This document shows, piece after piece, positions 1-11,112 of a stretch of DNA of 37,274 nucleotides. The stretch covers positions 1 to 37,274 of the forward strand of contig JBIKKQ010000018.1 of the NCBI GenBank assembly GCA_044360305.1, given 5' to 3'. Every line of letters begins with the position of its first letter. Position 1 is the first letter of the stretch. The position numbers and the translations under genes were made by a program. The notes under the pieces are model-generated. The model was not told the DNA's origin and ran no database searches. It saw nothing but the letters and a program-made list of their open reading frames with translations. The stretch comes from QWPN01 sp044360305. Its GTDB lineage: Bacteria > Planctomycetota > Planctomycetia > Pirellulales > UBA1268.

Positions 1-325
1 CCGGCATCACCCGCGACGCCGGCTCGCCGGACGCGGTGGCCGGGGCCGCCGGGGCCGCCGGCTTCGGTGCAGCGCCGGCGCCGGCCGCGGCCGGCTCCAT
101 GATGCCGATCACCTCGCCGACCACCGCCTTCGCACCGGCGGCCTTGAGCACCCGCGTCACCGTGCCGGCCACCGGCGCCGGCAGCTCGACCGTCGCCTTG
201 TCGCTCTCGATCTCGACGATCGCCTCGTCCTGGGCGACGGCGTCACCCTCGCGCTTCTTCCAGGTGCCGATCACCACCTCGGTGATCGATTCGCCGACTT
301 CGGGGACCTTGAGTTCGAGTGCCAT
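1..325 (-). CDS. sucB: Dihydrolipoamide succinyltransferase (2-oxoglutarate dehydrogenase E2), N-terminal part
   Basis: E2 core of the 2-oxoglutarate dehydrogenase complex, which passes succinyl groups from the lipoyl arm to CoA in the cytoplasm. Only about the first 108 residues are inside the window; the catalytic domain lies beyond base 1. Visible is one complete lipoyl domain (residues 1-75) starting MALELKVPEVGESITEV, with the lipoylated lysine K43 in ESDKATVEL, followed by the start of an Ala/Pro-rich linker. The VPEVGESITE opening is typical of succinyl- rather than acetyltransferases, and the gene directly follows sucA (51-base gap) on the same strand. ATG at 325 has only a weak Shine-Dalgarno sequence, consistent with an internal operon gene. 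The assignment as SucB rests on the N-terminal signature and the neighbour; the catalytic domain cannot be checked here. Confidence 0.9.
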   Translation of the reverse strand, partial: MALELKVPEVGESITEVVIGTWKKREGDAVAQDEAIVEIESDKATVELPAPVAGTVTRVLKAAGAKAVVGEVIGIMEPAAAGAGAAPKPAAPAAPATASGEPASRVMP

Positions 326-376
326 GGCTGGACGGTCAGTTCCGGGGGGAGGGGGAAATCCGTGTGGGACGATGCA

Positions 377-3295
<2,919 letters not shown>

Positions 3296-3340
3296 GGAGA
3301 AGGTCCAGGCTGGGTCGGGCAACGGACGGGTGGGAACGGG

Positions 3341-4696
3341 CTACATCGCCAGCAGGAGCCGGCCTGGGCTTTCGAGATACCCGATCACCTCGTTGAGGAA
3401 CCGGGCGGCCAGCGCCCCGTCGATCACCCGATGGTCGTAGGACAGCGAGAGCGGCATCATCAGCCGCGGCTCGATCCTGTCTTCGTGGACCACCGGCATC
3501 CGGCGCGACCGGCCCACCAGCAGGATCGCGACCTCCGGCCAGTTGATGATCGGCGTCGAGTAGGCGCCCCCCACGGCGCCGAGGTTGCTGATCGTGAACG
3601 TGCCGCCGCGCAGGTCCTCGATGCCGTACTGGGCGTTCTTCGCCTTCTCCGCCGTGTCGGCGATCGCCTGGGCGACCTGCGGGATGGAGAGCTGGTCGCA
3701 GTCGCGCAGCACCGGCACGACGAGCCCGCGCGGCGTGTCCACCGCCAGCCCGACGTTGACGTAGTCCTTGTAGACGATCTCCCCCTTCTCCATGTCCACC
3801 GAGGCGTTGACCGCCGGATGCTGCCGCAGGGAAAGGCTCACCGCCTTGATCACGAACGACAGCGCCGTCAGCTTGAGGTTGCTCTTGGCATATTCGGCCG
3901 CGCTCGCCTTCCGCAGGTGCTCGAGCTCGGTGACGTCGGCATCGTCGAAGTTGGTGAGGTGCGGGATCGTGGCCACGCTGCGGGCCATGTTGGCGGCGAT
4001 CGTCTTCCGCATCCGCGACATCTGCTCGCGTCGGATCGGCCCCCAGTCATCCCGTTCGGTGGCCCCCGAATCCGGCCGCGACCGTCCCGCCGGGCCGGCC
4101 GCGCTCGCCTGACGGACCGCGGCGATCACGTCCTCGCGGATGATCCGGCCGGACGGACCGGTCCCGCGCACCCGGGCCAGATCGACGCCCAGTTCCCGGG
4201 CCAGCCGGCGCACGGCGGGCCCCGCCGGCTCGACGGCCGCCACCGCGGCCTCCGCCTGACCACCCCCAGCCGCCACGGCCTGCACCGGGGCGGGCTGCGA
4301 AGCGGGTTCGGGCCGGGCCGGAGCCGGGGCCGCCGTCGGCCGAGGCGCGGCCGCGGGCTGCGGTGCGGGCTGGGCCACTGGCGCGGCGGGTGCGGGGGTC
4401 GGCGCAGCCGCAGGGGCCGGTTTCGGCGCCGCTGCGGGGGCTGACGCGGAGCCGGCCCCGGCCGCGTCGAGCACGACGAGCGCCTGGCCGACAGTTACGG
4501 TGTCCCCCTTCTTGACGAGCACCTTGGCGATCCGGCCGCCCGGCGGGCAGGGCACCTCGATGACGGCCTTGTCCGTCTCGACCTCGAGCAGGGCCTGTCC
4601 CGGCTTGACCACGTCTCCTTCGGAGACGAACACGCTGACCACGTCGCCGGAGGCGATGTTTTCGCCGAGGTCGGGGAGTTTGAATTCCGTTGTCAT
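3341..4696 (-). CDS. aceF: Pyruvate dehydrogenase E2 (dihydrolipoamide acetyltransferase)
   Basis: Core of the pyruvate dehydrogenase complex, forming acetyl-CoA. 451 residues from ATG at 4696. Domains in order: one lipoyl domain (1-77; lipoyl lysine K43 in VETDKAVIEV), a long Ala/Pro linker (about 80-150), a peripheral subunit-binding domain (about 155-195; VRRLARELGVDLARVRGTG), and the catalytic acyltransferase domain (about 220-451) with the active-site motif DHRVIDGALAARF near residue 422. E. coli AceF has three lipoyl domains; this one has a single domain, as many other bacteria do. The reading frame stays open far upstream of 4696, but that part overlaps aceE out of frame and shows no homology. 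It follows aceE after 65 bases and precedes sucA. Assignment as the pyruvate rather than the oxoglutarate E2 rests on the aceE neighbour and the PDLGENI opening. Confidence 0.93.
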   Translation of the reverse strand: MTTEFKLPDLGENIASGDVVSVFVSEGDVVKPGQALLEVETDKAVIEVPCPPGGRIAKVLVKKGDTVTVGQALVVLDAAGAGSASAPAAAPKPAPAAAPTPAPAAPVAQPAPQPAAAPRPTAAPAPARPEPASQPAPVQAVAAGGGQAEAAVAAVEPAGPAVRRLARELGVDLARVRGTGPSGRIIREDVIAAVRQASAAGPAGRSRPDSGATERDDWGPIRREQMSRMRKTIAANMARSVATIPHLTNFDDADVTELEHLRKASAAEYAKSNLKLTALSFVIKAVSLSLRQHPAVNASVDMEKGEIVYKDYVNVGLAVDTPRGLVVPVLRDCDQLSIPQVAQAIADTAEKAKNAQYGIEDLRGGTFTISNLGAVGGAYSTPIINWPEVAILLVGRSRRMPVVHEDRIEPRLMMPLSLSYDHRVIDGALAARFLNEVIGYLESPGRLLLAM

Positions 4697-4761
4697 CTGC
4701 TCGCTTTCGTCACGGTGAGTAAGGGGTGCATCATCCTGCCTGCCGCTGCGGCCGGCCGCCG

Positions 4762-7593
4762 TCAGGCCGAGGCGGCGTCGATCTTCTCCGGATCGACGCC
4801 CAAGTCGCGGATTGCGTCGGAAACCACGCTGGCGCCGACGGCGCCAGCCGCCGCCAGCCGGGAGAGCGTGGCGATCACGATGCATTCGGCATCGACCTCG
4901 AAATGCCGGCGCAGCGGGCCGCGGGTCTCGCTCCGGCCGAAGCCGTCGGTGCCGAGGGTGAACAGGCCGCCGGGAATCCACGGGTCGAGCTGCTCGGGAA
5001 CGGCCCGGACGTGGTCGCTGGCCGCCACGTACACGCCGGCCGCGTCGCCGATCTGGCGCTCCAGGTAACTCTGCCGCGGGGTCGCCTCCGGGTGCAGCAT
5101 GTTCCAGCGCCGGCACTCCTGGGCCTCGCGCCGCAGTTCCTTCCAGCTGGTCACGCTCCACACCGTGCTCGGCACGCCCCAGCGCTCGGCGAGCAGGTCG
5201 GCGGCCCGAATCACCTCGCGCAGGATCGCACCCGAGCCGAGCAGGTTGACCGGCGGCAGCGGCTTACCGCGACGGGCCGCGGCCGACGCCGCCACCTCGC
5301 GCAGCCGGTACATCCCCTTGAGGATGCCCTCCTCGCAGCCCGCGGGCATCGGCGGCATCTCGTAGTTCTCGTTGTAGACCGTCAGGTAGTAGATCCAGTC
5401 CTCCCCCTTGGCATACATCCGCTCCATGCCGTCGAGCATGATCACCGTCGCCTCGTAGACGAAGGCCGGGTCGTAGGCGCGAACGGTCGGGTAGGCGATG
5501 GCGAACATCTGGCTGTTGCCGTCCTGATGCTGCAGTCCCTCGCCGTTGAGCGTGGTCCGGCCGGCGGTCCCGCCGAGGAGGAAGCCACGGGCCCGGCAGT
5601 CGCAGGCCGCCCAGATCTGGTCGCCGATCCGCTGGAAGCCGAACATCGAGTAGTAGATGAAGATCGGGATCATCGGCACGCCGTGGCTGGCGTAGGCGGT
5701 GCCCGCGGCGATGAAGCTGGAGATGCTTCCCGCCTCGGTGATCCCCTCCTCCAGAATCTGACCGTCCTTGGCCTCGCGGTAGTACAGCAGCTGGTCGGAG
5801 TCGACCGGCTCGTAGAGCTGGCCGGTGTGGGCGTAGATGCCGCACTGCTTGAACAGCGGATCCATGCCGAACGTCCGCGACTCGTCGGGCACGATCGGCA
5901 CGATGTACCGGCCGATCGACTTGTCCTTGAGAAGCGAGGCCATCAGCGTGACCACGCCGGTCGTCGTGGACACCTCGCGGCCGGCGCTCTTCTCGATGAA
6001 GCCGGCGTATTCGGCCAGCGTCGGCGTCTTGAGCACCGGCCCCTGCCGCGGCCGACTGGGGACATAGCCGCCAAGCGCCTCGCGGCGCTCGCGCAGGTAG
6101 CGCATCTCCGGGGAATCCTCCGGCGGCCGATAGAACGGCGCCTTGGCGACCTCGTCGTCGGAAATCGGGATCCCGAACCGGGAGCGGAAGGCCCGCAGCT
6201 CGTCCTCGTTGAGCTTCTTCTGCTGGTGGGTGACGTTCCGTCCCTCGCCCACCTCGCCGAGGCCGTAGCCCTTGATCGTCTTGGCGAGGATCACCGTCGG
6301 CTTGCCGTGGCACTTCATCGCCGCGGCGTAGGCGGCGTACACCTTCTCGGGGTCGTGGCCGCCACGCTTGAGCTTCTTCAGCTTCTCGTCGGAGAGGTGG
6401 GCCACCATCTCGAGAAGCTGCGGATCGGCCCCGAAGAAGTGCTCGCGGATGTAGCCGCCGGGCATGACCACGTACTTCTGGTACTGCCCGTCGACGATCT
6501 CGTTCATTCGCTTGACGAGCAGCCCCTCCTCGTCCTTGTCGAGGAGCGGATCCCAGTCCTCGCCCCAGATCACCTTGATGACGTTCCAGCCCGCGCCGCG
6601 GAAGCAGCCCTCCAGCTCCTGGATGATCTTGCCGTTGCCGCGGACCGGCCCGTCGAGCCGCTGCAGGTTGCAGTTGATGACGAACACGAGGTTGTCGAGC
6701 TGCTCGCGGGCGGCCAGCGAGATCGCCCCGAGCGTCTCCGGCTCGTCGGTCTCGCCGTCGCCGATGAAGCACCACACGTGCTGCCGGCTGGTGTCCTTGA
6801 TGCCGCGATCCTGCAGATACTTGTTGAACCGCGCCTGGTAGATGGCCATCAGCGGCCCCAAACCCATCGATACCGTGGGGAACTCCCAAAACTCCGGCAT
6901 CAGCCAGGGGTGCGGGTAGCTCGACAAGCCGCCGCCGTCCGCGAGCTCGCGGCGGAAGTTTTCCAGGTGCTTCTCGGTGAGCCGCCCCTCGAGAAAGGCG
7001 CGGGCGTAGATGCCCGGCGAGGCGTGCCCCTGGAAGTAGACCTGGTCGCCGGAGTAATCGTCGCCCCGACCGCGGATGAAGTGGTTCATCGCCACCTCCA
7101 CGAGCGTCGCCGAGGAGGCGAACGTGGAGATGTGGCCGCCGATGCTCTTGTCTTCACGGTTGGCCCGCACCACCATGGCCATCGCGTTCCAGCGGATGAT
7201 GCTCTTGATCCGCCGCTCGATCTCACGATTGCCCGGGAACGGCGGCTGCCGGTCGGCCGGAATCGTGTTGATGTAGGGAGTGGTCGCCGAGAACGGGATC
7301 GCCACGCCGAGCCGATAGGCCTCCTGCTCGATGGCGTGCAGCAGGTAGGCGGCCCGGTCGCCCCCCCGGCTGTTGATCACGTAGCGGAGCGAGTCGAGCC
7401 ACTCCCGGGTCTCGGTCGGGTCGGCATCGACGGCGGCGACGCCGTCCACGACCTCCGGCTGACCCGATGACTCTGCCGACATCTGTCCGATCGCCCGCGG
7501 GGCATGCGCGCCCCGGGGGAGCCCGGCGGCCCCGTTCCGGGCCGGCGGTTCGAGGGCCTCGCTGGCGGTCTGGTCGATGTCGGGGCTGGCCAT
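4762..7593 (-). CDS. aceE: Pyruvate dehydrogenase E1, homodimeric type
   Basis: Thiamine-diphosphate enzyme that decarboxylates pyruvate and reductively acetylates the AceF lipoyl domain. 943 residues (E. coli AceE has 887). It is the single-chain homodimeric type, not the alpha/beta type. Recognised by GGHISTFASSATLVEVAMNH, the cofactor motif GDGETDEPETLG (near residue 277) with its following NCNLQRLDGPVRGNGKI, the segment YEPVDSDQLLYYREAKDG, and GSGAILREV near the C-terminus. The first 37 residues are low-complexity and not conserved; an alternative start at M38 (SAESSGQPEVV) is possible. ATG at 7593 has GGAG seven bases upstream, so the longer form is kept. It sits between lpdA (105-base gap) and aceF (65-base gap), all minus strand. 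Confidence 0.96.
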   Translation of the reverse strand: MASPDIDQTASEALEPPARNGAAGLPRGAHAPRAIGQMSAESSGQPEVVDGVAAVDADPTETREWLDSLRYVINSRGGDRAAYLLHAIEQEAYRLGVAIPFSATTPYINTIPADRQPPFPGNREIERRIKSIIRWNAMAMVVRANREDKSIGGHISTFASSATLVEVAMNHFIRGRGDDYSGDQVYFQGHASPGIYARAFLEGRLTEKHLENFRRELADGGGLSSYPHPWLMPEFWEFPTVSMGLGPLMAIYQARFNKYLQDRGIKDTSRQHVWCFIGDGETDEPETLGAISLAAREQLDNLVFVINCNLQRLDGPVRGNGKIIQELEGCFRGAGWNVIKVIWGEDWDPLLDKDEEGLLVKRMNEIVDGQYQKYVVMPGGYIREHFFGADPQLLEMVAHLSDEKLKKLKRGGHDPEKVYAAYAAAMKCHGKPTVILAKTIKGYGLGEVGEGRNVTHQQKKLNEDELRAFRSRFGIPISDDEVAKAPFYRPPEDSPEMRYLRERREALGGYVPSRPRQGPVLKTPTLAEYAGFIEKSAGREVSTTTGVVTLMASLLKDKSIGRYIVPIVPDESRTFGMDPLFKQCGIYAHTGQLYEPVDSDQLLYYREAKDGQILEEGITEAGSISSFIAAGTAYASHGVPMIPIFIYYSMFGFQRIGDQIWAACDCRARGFLLGGTAGRTTLNGEGLQHQDGNSQMFAIAYPTVRAYDPAFVYEATVIMLDGMERMYAKGEDWIYYLTVYNENYEMPPMPAGCEEGILKGMYRLREVAASAAARRGKPLPPVNLLGSGAILREVIRAADLLAERWGVPSTVWSVTSWKELRREAQECRRWNMLHPEATPRQSYLERQIGDAAGVYVAASDHVRAVPEQLDPWIPGGLFTLGTDGFGRSETRGPLRRHFEVDAECIVIATLSRLAAAGAVGASVVSDAIRDLGVDPEKIDAASA

Positions 7594-7698
7594 GGAGGGG
7601 CTCCGGGGTGGGGCGTTGAGTCGGCGGCCATTATTCCGCCGGGTCGGAACCCCGTAAAGGCCGTTCTACGTCGGCGTCGGCAACGGTCGCGAGGCCGC

Positions 7699-9126
7699 TC
7701 AGGGCCGGGCGGCGTCGGTGCGGGGACGGTAGATCTCCGTGGCCAGACCGAAGTAGTTCTCGGCGGAAAACGCCACGGTTTCCCCGAGCGTGGGGTGCGG
7801 ATGGATCGACTCCATCAGGTCGCGGGCCGAGCAGCCCATCTCGATGGCGAGCACGCCCTCGGCGACGAGTTCACCCGCCCCCGCGCCGACGATCCCGACC
7901 CCGAGGACCGTGTCGGTCTCCGGATCGACGAGGATTTTCGTCAGGCCGTCGGTGCGGCCGAGCGCCTGGGCACGGCCGCTGGCCGCCCACGGATAGCGGC
8001 TGATCTCCACGGCTCGTCCCGCAGCCGTCGCCTCCTGCTCGGTGAGCCCAGCCCAGGCGATCTCGGGATCGGTGAACACCACCGCCGGGATCGCCCGCGG
8101 CGCGAATAGCGCTGGTTCCCCGTGCAGCGACTCCACGGCGACCTTGCCCTGGTGGCTCGCCCGGTGGGCGAGCATCGGCTCGCCACAGACGTCGCCGATC
8201 GCGAGGATCCGCGGATCGGCCGTCCACTGCCGGCCATCGACCTCGACGAACCCCTTGGCATCGACCTTGACGCCAGTGTTCTCCAGCCCGATGCCGTCGG
8301 AGTTCGGCCGGCGGCCAACCGCCACGAGCACCCGCGAGAACTCCCGCGCCGTCGCCCCCTCGGGCCCTTCGAAGTGGACGCGGACGGCCACGCCTGTGTC
8401 CTCGAGTTTCACCACCTTCGTCCGCAGGTGGATTTTCTCGAACAGCTTCTCGAGCCGCTGCTGGAGCGGTTTGACGAGGTCCCGATCGGCACCCGGCAGG
8501 AGCCCGTCGGTCAGCTCGACGACCGACACCTTGGCGCCGAGTTCGGCGTACACGGTGCCCATCTCCAGGCCGATGTATCCCCCCCCCACCACCAGCAGCG
8601 ACGCGGGAATCTCGGGGAGTTCGAGCGCCGCCGTCGAATCCATCACCCGGCTGCTGCCGATGTCGAAGGCGGGAATCCGTGCCGGCCGCGAGCCGCTGGC
8701 GAGGATGCAGTGGTCGAAGGTCACAGTCTGTGACGCCGCACCGGGCTCGACGGGCGACACCTCCAGCGCCCCGGAGCCGGTGAACCGGGCGTTGCCCCGG
8801 ATGATCTTCACGTTCCGGCGCCGCGCCAGCGTTGCCAGACCGCCGGTCAGCGTGCCGATCACCTTGTCCTTGCGGGCCCGCAGGGCGTCAAGCTGCAGCG
8901 TCGGCTTGCCAAACTGCAGCCCCCAGTCGGTCAGCTCCCGGGCCTCGGCCAGCACCCGGCCCACGTGAAGCAGGGCCTTGGAGGGAATGCAGCCGCGGAG
9001 CAGGCAGGTGCCCCCGAGACGCTCGTCGCGTTCGACGACTGCGACCTCCATGCCGAGATCGGCCGCGAGGAACGCGGCCGCGTAGCCACCGGGACCACCG
9101 CCGAGAACCACCAGGGGAACGTGCAT
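7699..9126 (-). CDS. lpdA: Dihydrolipoyl dehydrogenase (E3)
   Basis: FAD-dependent disulfide reductase that reoxidises the dihydrolipoyl arms of both 2-oxoacid dehydrogenase complexes using NAD+. 475 residues. The N-terminal FAD-binding motif is VLGGGPGGYAAA (residues 8-19), the redox disulfide is C41/C46 in GGTCLLRGCIPSK, an NAD-binding VVGGGYIGLEMG lies in the middle, and the C-terminal interface carries the catalytic HPHPTLGE His-Glu pair. ATG at 9126 was chosen because AAAGGAG lies eight bases upstream, the strongest ribosome site of the operon, and because the FAD motif starts immediately after it; the frame is open for 240 more codons upstream without homology. As the first gene it is the only E3 visible for the two complexes encoded downstream. 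A candidate promoter lies at 9247-9275. Confidence 0.96.
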   Translation of the reverse strand: MHVPLVVLGGGPGGYAAAFLAADLGMEVAVVERDERLGGTCLLRGCIPSKALLHVGRVLAEARELTDWGLQFGKPTLQLDALRARKDKVIGTLTGGLATLARRRNVKIIRGNARFTGSGALEVSPVEPGAASQTVTFDHCILASGSRPARIPAFDIGSSRVMDSTAALELPEIPASLLVVGGGYIGLEMGTVYAELGAKVSVVELTDGLLPGADRDLVKPLQQRLEKLFEKIHLRTKVVKLEDTGVAVRVHFEGPEGATAREFSRVLVAVGRRPNSDGIGLENTGVKVDAKGFVEVDGRQWTADPRILAIGDVCGEPMLAHRASHQGKVAVESLHGEPALFAPRAIPAVVFTDPEIAWAGLTEQEATAAGRAVEISRYPWAASGRAQALGRTDGLTKILVDPETDTVLGVGIVGAGAGELVAEGVLAIEMGCSARDLMESIHPHPTLGETVAFSAENYFGLATEIYRPRTDAARP

Positions 9127-9246
9127 CGCATCGACTCCTTTTGCTGTCCGGTGCCCGCCGGTCGCCGACTCGGCGCCCCGGCACGGTGCCGGTCCGGCCG
9201 GGAGCGGCAGGCGCGGGCAACTGGGGAGGCGGGCGGAAGGCCGGTT

Positions 9247-9275
9247 GTTGTAGATTTGCGGCGCGTTTCCTTCAA
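9247..9275 (-). promoter_or_regulatory. Candidate sigma-70 promoter for the lpdA operon
   Basis: On the minus strand TTGAAG (9275-9270) is followed after exactly 17 bases by TACAAC (9252-9247). Each matches four of six consensus positions, and the spacing is ideal. Transcription would begin near 9240, about 115 bases before the lpdA ATG. The -35 box is the loop of the inverted repeat at 9263-9282. Neither hexamer is strong, so this is a candidate only. Confidence 0.35.
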
Positions 9276-9282
9276 GAAACGC
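9263..9282. repeat. Inverted repeat GCGTTTC-N6-GAAACGC
   Basis: A perfect 7-base inverted repeat with a 6-base centre (CTTCAA) lies in the 169-base gap between the divergent lpdA operon and the HTTM gene. It covers the proposed -35 box of lpdA and ends 13 bases before the HTTM start. It has no T-run, so it looks more like a DNA-binding site or an mRNA hairpin in front of the HTTM gene than a terminator. Confidence 0.45.
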
Positions 9283-9295
9283 CCCGGAGCCGCCC

Positions 9296-10960
9296 ATGAA
9301 ACCACCCTGGCAGCGACGCGTCGCCGTGCAGGCCAGTGGCGTGCCGGGCCGGCTGCGGACCTGGTTTCGCAGCCGGTTCGCCCTCGACCTGCGGAGTCTG
9401 GCGGCCTTCCGGATCGCCGTCGGGACGATCCTCGTCGTCGATGCCCTGCTTCGGACACGCGACTTCGGCCTGATGTTCGCGCCCGACGGATTCTTCCCCC
9501 CGGCGACGTTGCGGCAGACATGGAACTCGGCCCCCTCGATCTGGTCGGCGGCGTTCCTCGTGGACGCGGCGTGGTGGGGCGGTCTGGTGCTCGCCGTGCA
9601 GGGCCTCGCCGGCGGCTGCCTGGCATGCGGCTGGAAAACCCGGGCCGCCACGATCGCGGCCTGGGCCGCCCAACTGAGCGTGGTGCGGCGCACGCTGCCC
9701 GCGACGAACGCGGGCGACGCCTGGCTCGGAGCGCTGCTCTTCTGGTCGATGTTCCTTCCGCTGGGCGCGGCCTGGTCGGCCGACCGGTGGAAACGCCGGG
9801 CAGGCAGCACGGCTGCCGGCGGCCCGGCAGCGGTCGAAGAGCGGTCCATTTCTTCGGTGGCATCGGCGGCCCTGATGCTCCAGGTGCTCGTCGTCTACCT
9901 GACCGCCGGACTGGCGAAGTGGAACGACAGCTGGCTGTCGGGCGAGGCGGTGCGACGCGCGTTGTCGGTGCACGACCATGGCACGGCGTTCGGCATGTGG
10001 ATCGCCGGGACAGCCTGGCTGGCGCGACCGCTGACGTGGAGCGTGCTCGGCATGGAGATCGTGCTTCCGCTGCTCTACCTGCTCGTTCCCCGGCCCCGGA
10101 TCCGGCTCGCGATCGCCGGCGTCTTCGTCCTGTTCCATCTGGCCATCCAGGTGACCATGTCGGTCGGCCTGTTCGCCGCGATCGGCATCGCCGCCTGGCT
10201 GGCGCTGATCCCCGGTGCCGCCTGGCAGTCGCTGGTCCGCATTGCCGACCGGCCGGCGTCGACCGGGGCCGCTGGCGGCGGCTTCGATCCGGGGACGAGA
10301 CCGGCGCCTGGCCGACTTGCCTGGCCGGCATCCGCGGCCTGCGCGTTCCTGTTCGCGCTCGCCTCCGTGGCGGTCGTCCACGGTCTGGCGCCGGCCCGCT
10401 GGGGGCGGCTGCCGCAGGCCATCGCCGCGCCGCTCAACCTCTGCGGGCTGACGCAGGAATGGGGTATGTTCGGCGTCGTCTACCCGACGGAGCAGTGGGT
10501 CTACGGTCCCGCGCTGCTCGCCGACGGTCGCCGGGTCGACCTGCTGCGCCACGGCGCGGTGCTGGACGCGGACGAACCCCGGGGCGGGTGCGGCTCCCTG
10601 CCCCACCATCGCTGGCACAAACTGGTCTGGATGCTGCCGGCGGCTCGCTACAGGCCGCTGGCCGGACACGTGGCCGCGGCGCTGGTCCGCGATTGGAATT
10701 CCCGGCACGGGCCGGACGCCCGGGTTGTGGAGATCGAGATCCGCTTCGTGATCCGGGACGCCGCGCCGGCCGCGGCATCAAGGTTCGAGCAACTGCTGGC
10801 GTCGTGGCCGGAACGCGGCCCCGACGGGGCGGGCAACCTCGGCCGATTCCTCGATGACTCCGTCGCCGAAGAACCGCCACCCGGCCCCCGGTCGCGAGCC
10901 ACGGATGCCAGCGGAGAGGCCGGCGCGCGATTCGACGGCACGACGCGGCACGACCCATGA
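9296..10960 (+). CDS. HTTM-domain multi-pass membrane protein
   Basis: Inner-membrane protein of 554 residues with the HTTM (horizontally transferred transmembrane) fold shared with vitamin K-dependent gamma-carboxylase. After a basic N-terminus come the segments LRSLAAFRIAVGTILVVDAL and FMLLFWSMFLP-like hydrophobic helices (for example ALLFWSMFLPLG), followed by further helices around GMEIVLPLLYLLVP and IAGVFVLFHLAIQVTMS. FRIAVG near the start and the loop LTAGLAKWNDSWLSG (YLTAGLAKWND) are typical of the family. The last 190 residues form a soluble domain of unknown function (GMFGVVYPTEQWVYGPALL). ATG at 9296 has GGAG six bases upstream. It is divergent from lpdA and ends 55 bases before a tRNA. 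The substrate and reaction are unknown; family membership does not prove carboxylase activity. Confidence 0.82.
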   Translation: MKPPWQRRVAVQASGVPGRLRTWFRSRFALDLRSLAAFRIAVGTILVVDALLRTRDFGLMFAPDGFFPPATLRQTWNSAPSIWSAAFLVDAAWWGGLVLAVQGLAGGCLACGWKTRAATIAAWAAQLSVVRRTLPATNAGDAWLGALLFWSMFLPLGAAWSADRWKRRAGSTAAGGPAAVEERSISSVASAALMLQVLVVYLTAGLAKWNDSWLSGEAVRRALSVHDHGTAFGMWIAGTAWLARPLTWSVLGMEIVLPLLYLLVPRPRIRLAIAGVFVLFHLAIQVTMSVGLFAAIGIAAWLALIPGAAWQSLVRIADRPASTGAAGGGFDPGTRPAPGRLAWPASAACAFLFALASVAVVHGLAPARWGRLPQAIAAPLNLCGLTQEWGMFGVVYPTEQWVYGPALLADGRRVDLLRHGAVLDADEPRGGCGSLPHHRWHKLVWMLPAARYRPLAGHVAAALVRDWNSRHGPDARVVEIEIRFVIRDAAPAAASRFEQLLASWPERGPDGAGNLGRFLDDSVAEEPPPGPRSRATDASGEAGARFDGTTRHDP

Positions 10961-11015
10961 TCGCAACAACCTGCCGGCTCGGGCCCGCTACACTCGTTGC
11001 CGGCCGGCGGCAGAC

Positions 11016-11097
11016 GCGAGAGTGGCGAAACTGGCAGACGCGCTGGATTTAGGTTCCAGTGCCGCAAGGCGTGCGGGTTCGAATCCCGCCTCTCGCA
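11016..11097 (+). tRNA. tRNA-Leu (anticodon UAG)
   Basis: 82-base type II tRNA. The 7-base acceptor stem GCGAGAG (11016-11022) pairs with CTCTCGC (11090-11096), with discriminator A at 11097. The anticodon stem CTGGA/TCCAG (11043-11047 and 11055-11059) encloses loop TTTAGGT, with anticodon TAG at 11050-11052, reading CUN leucine codons. A long variable arm (GCC-GCAA-GGC, about 11061-11070) and a T arm GCGGG-TTCGAAT-CCCGC (11074-11089) complete the fold. CCA is not encoded. A weak -10-like TACACT lies at 10989-10994. Confidence 0.97.
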
Positions 11098-11112
11098 ATC
11101 CGGCCCGTCCGG

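Noticed and set aside
9272..10708. Minus-strand open frame of 478 codons opposite the HTTM gene.
   Set aside because: Its composition is Arg/Gln/Gly-rich with no domain; the plus-strand frame shows membrane helices and family motifs.
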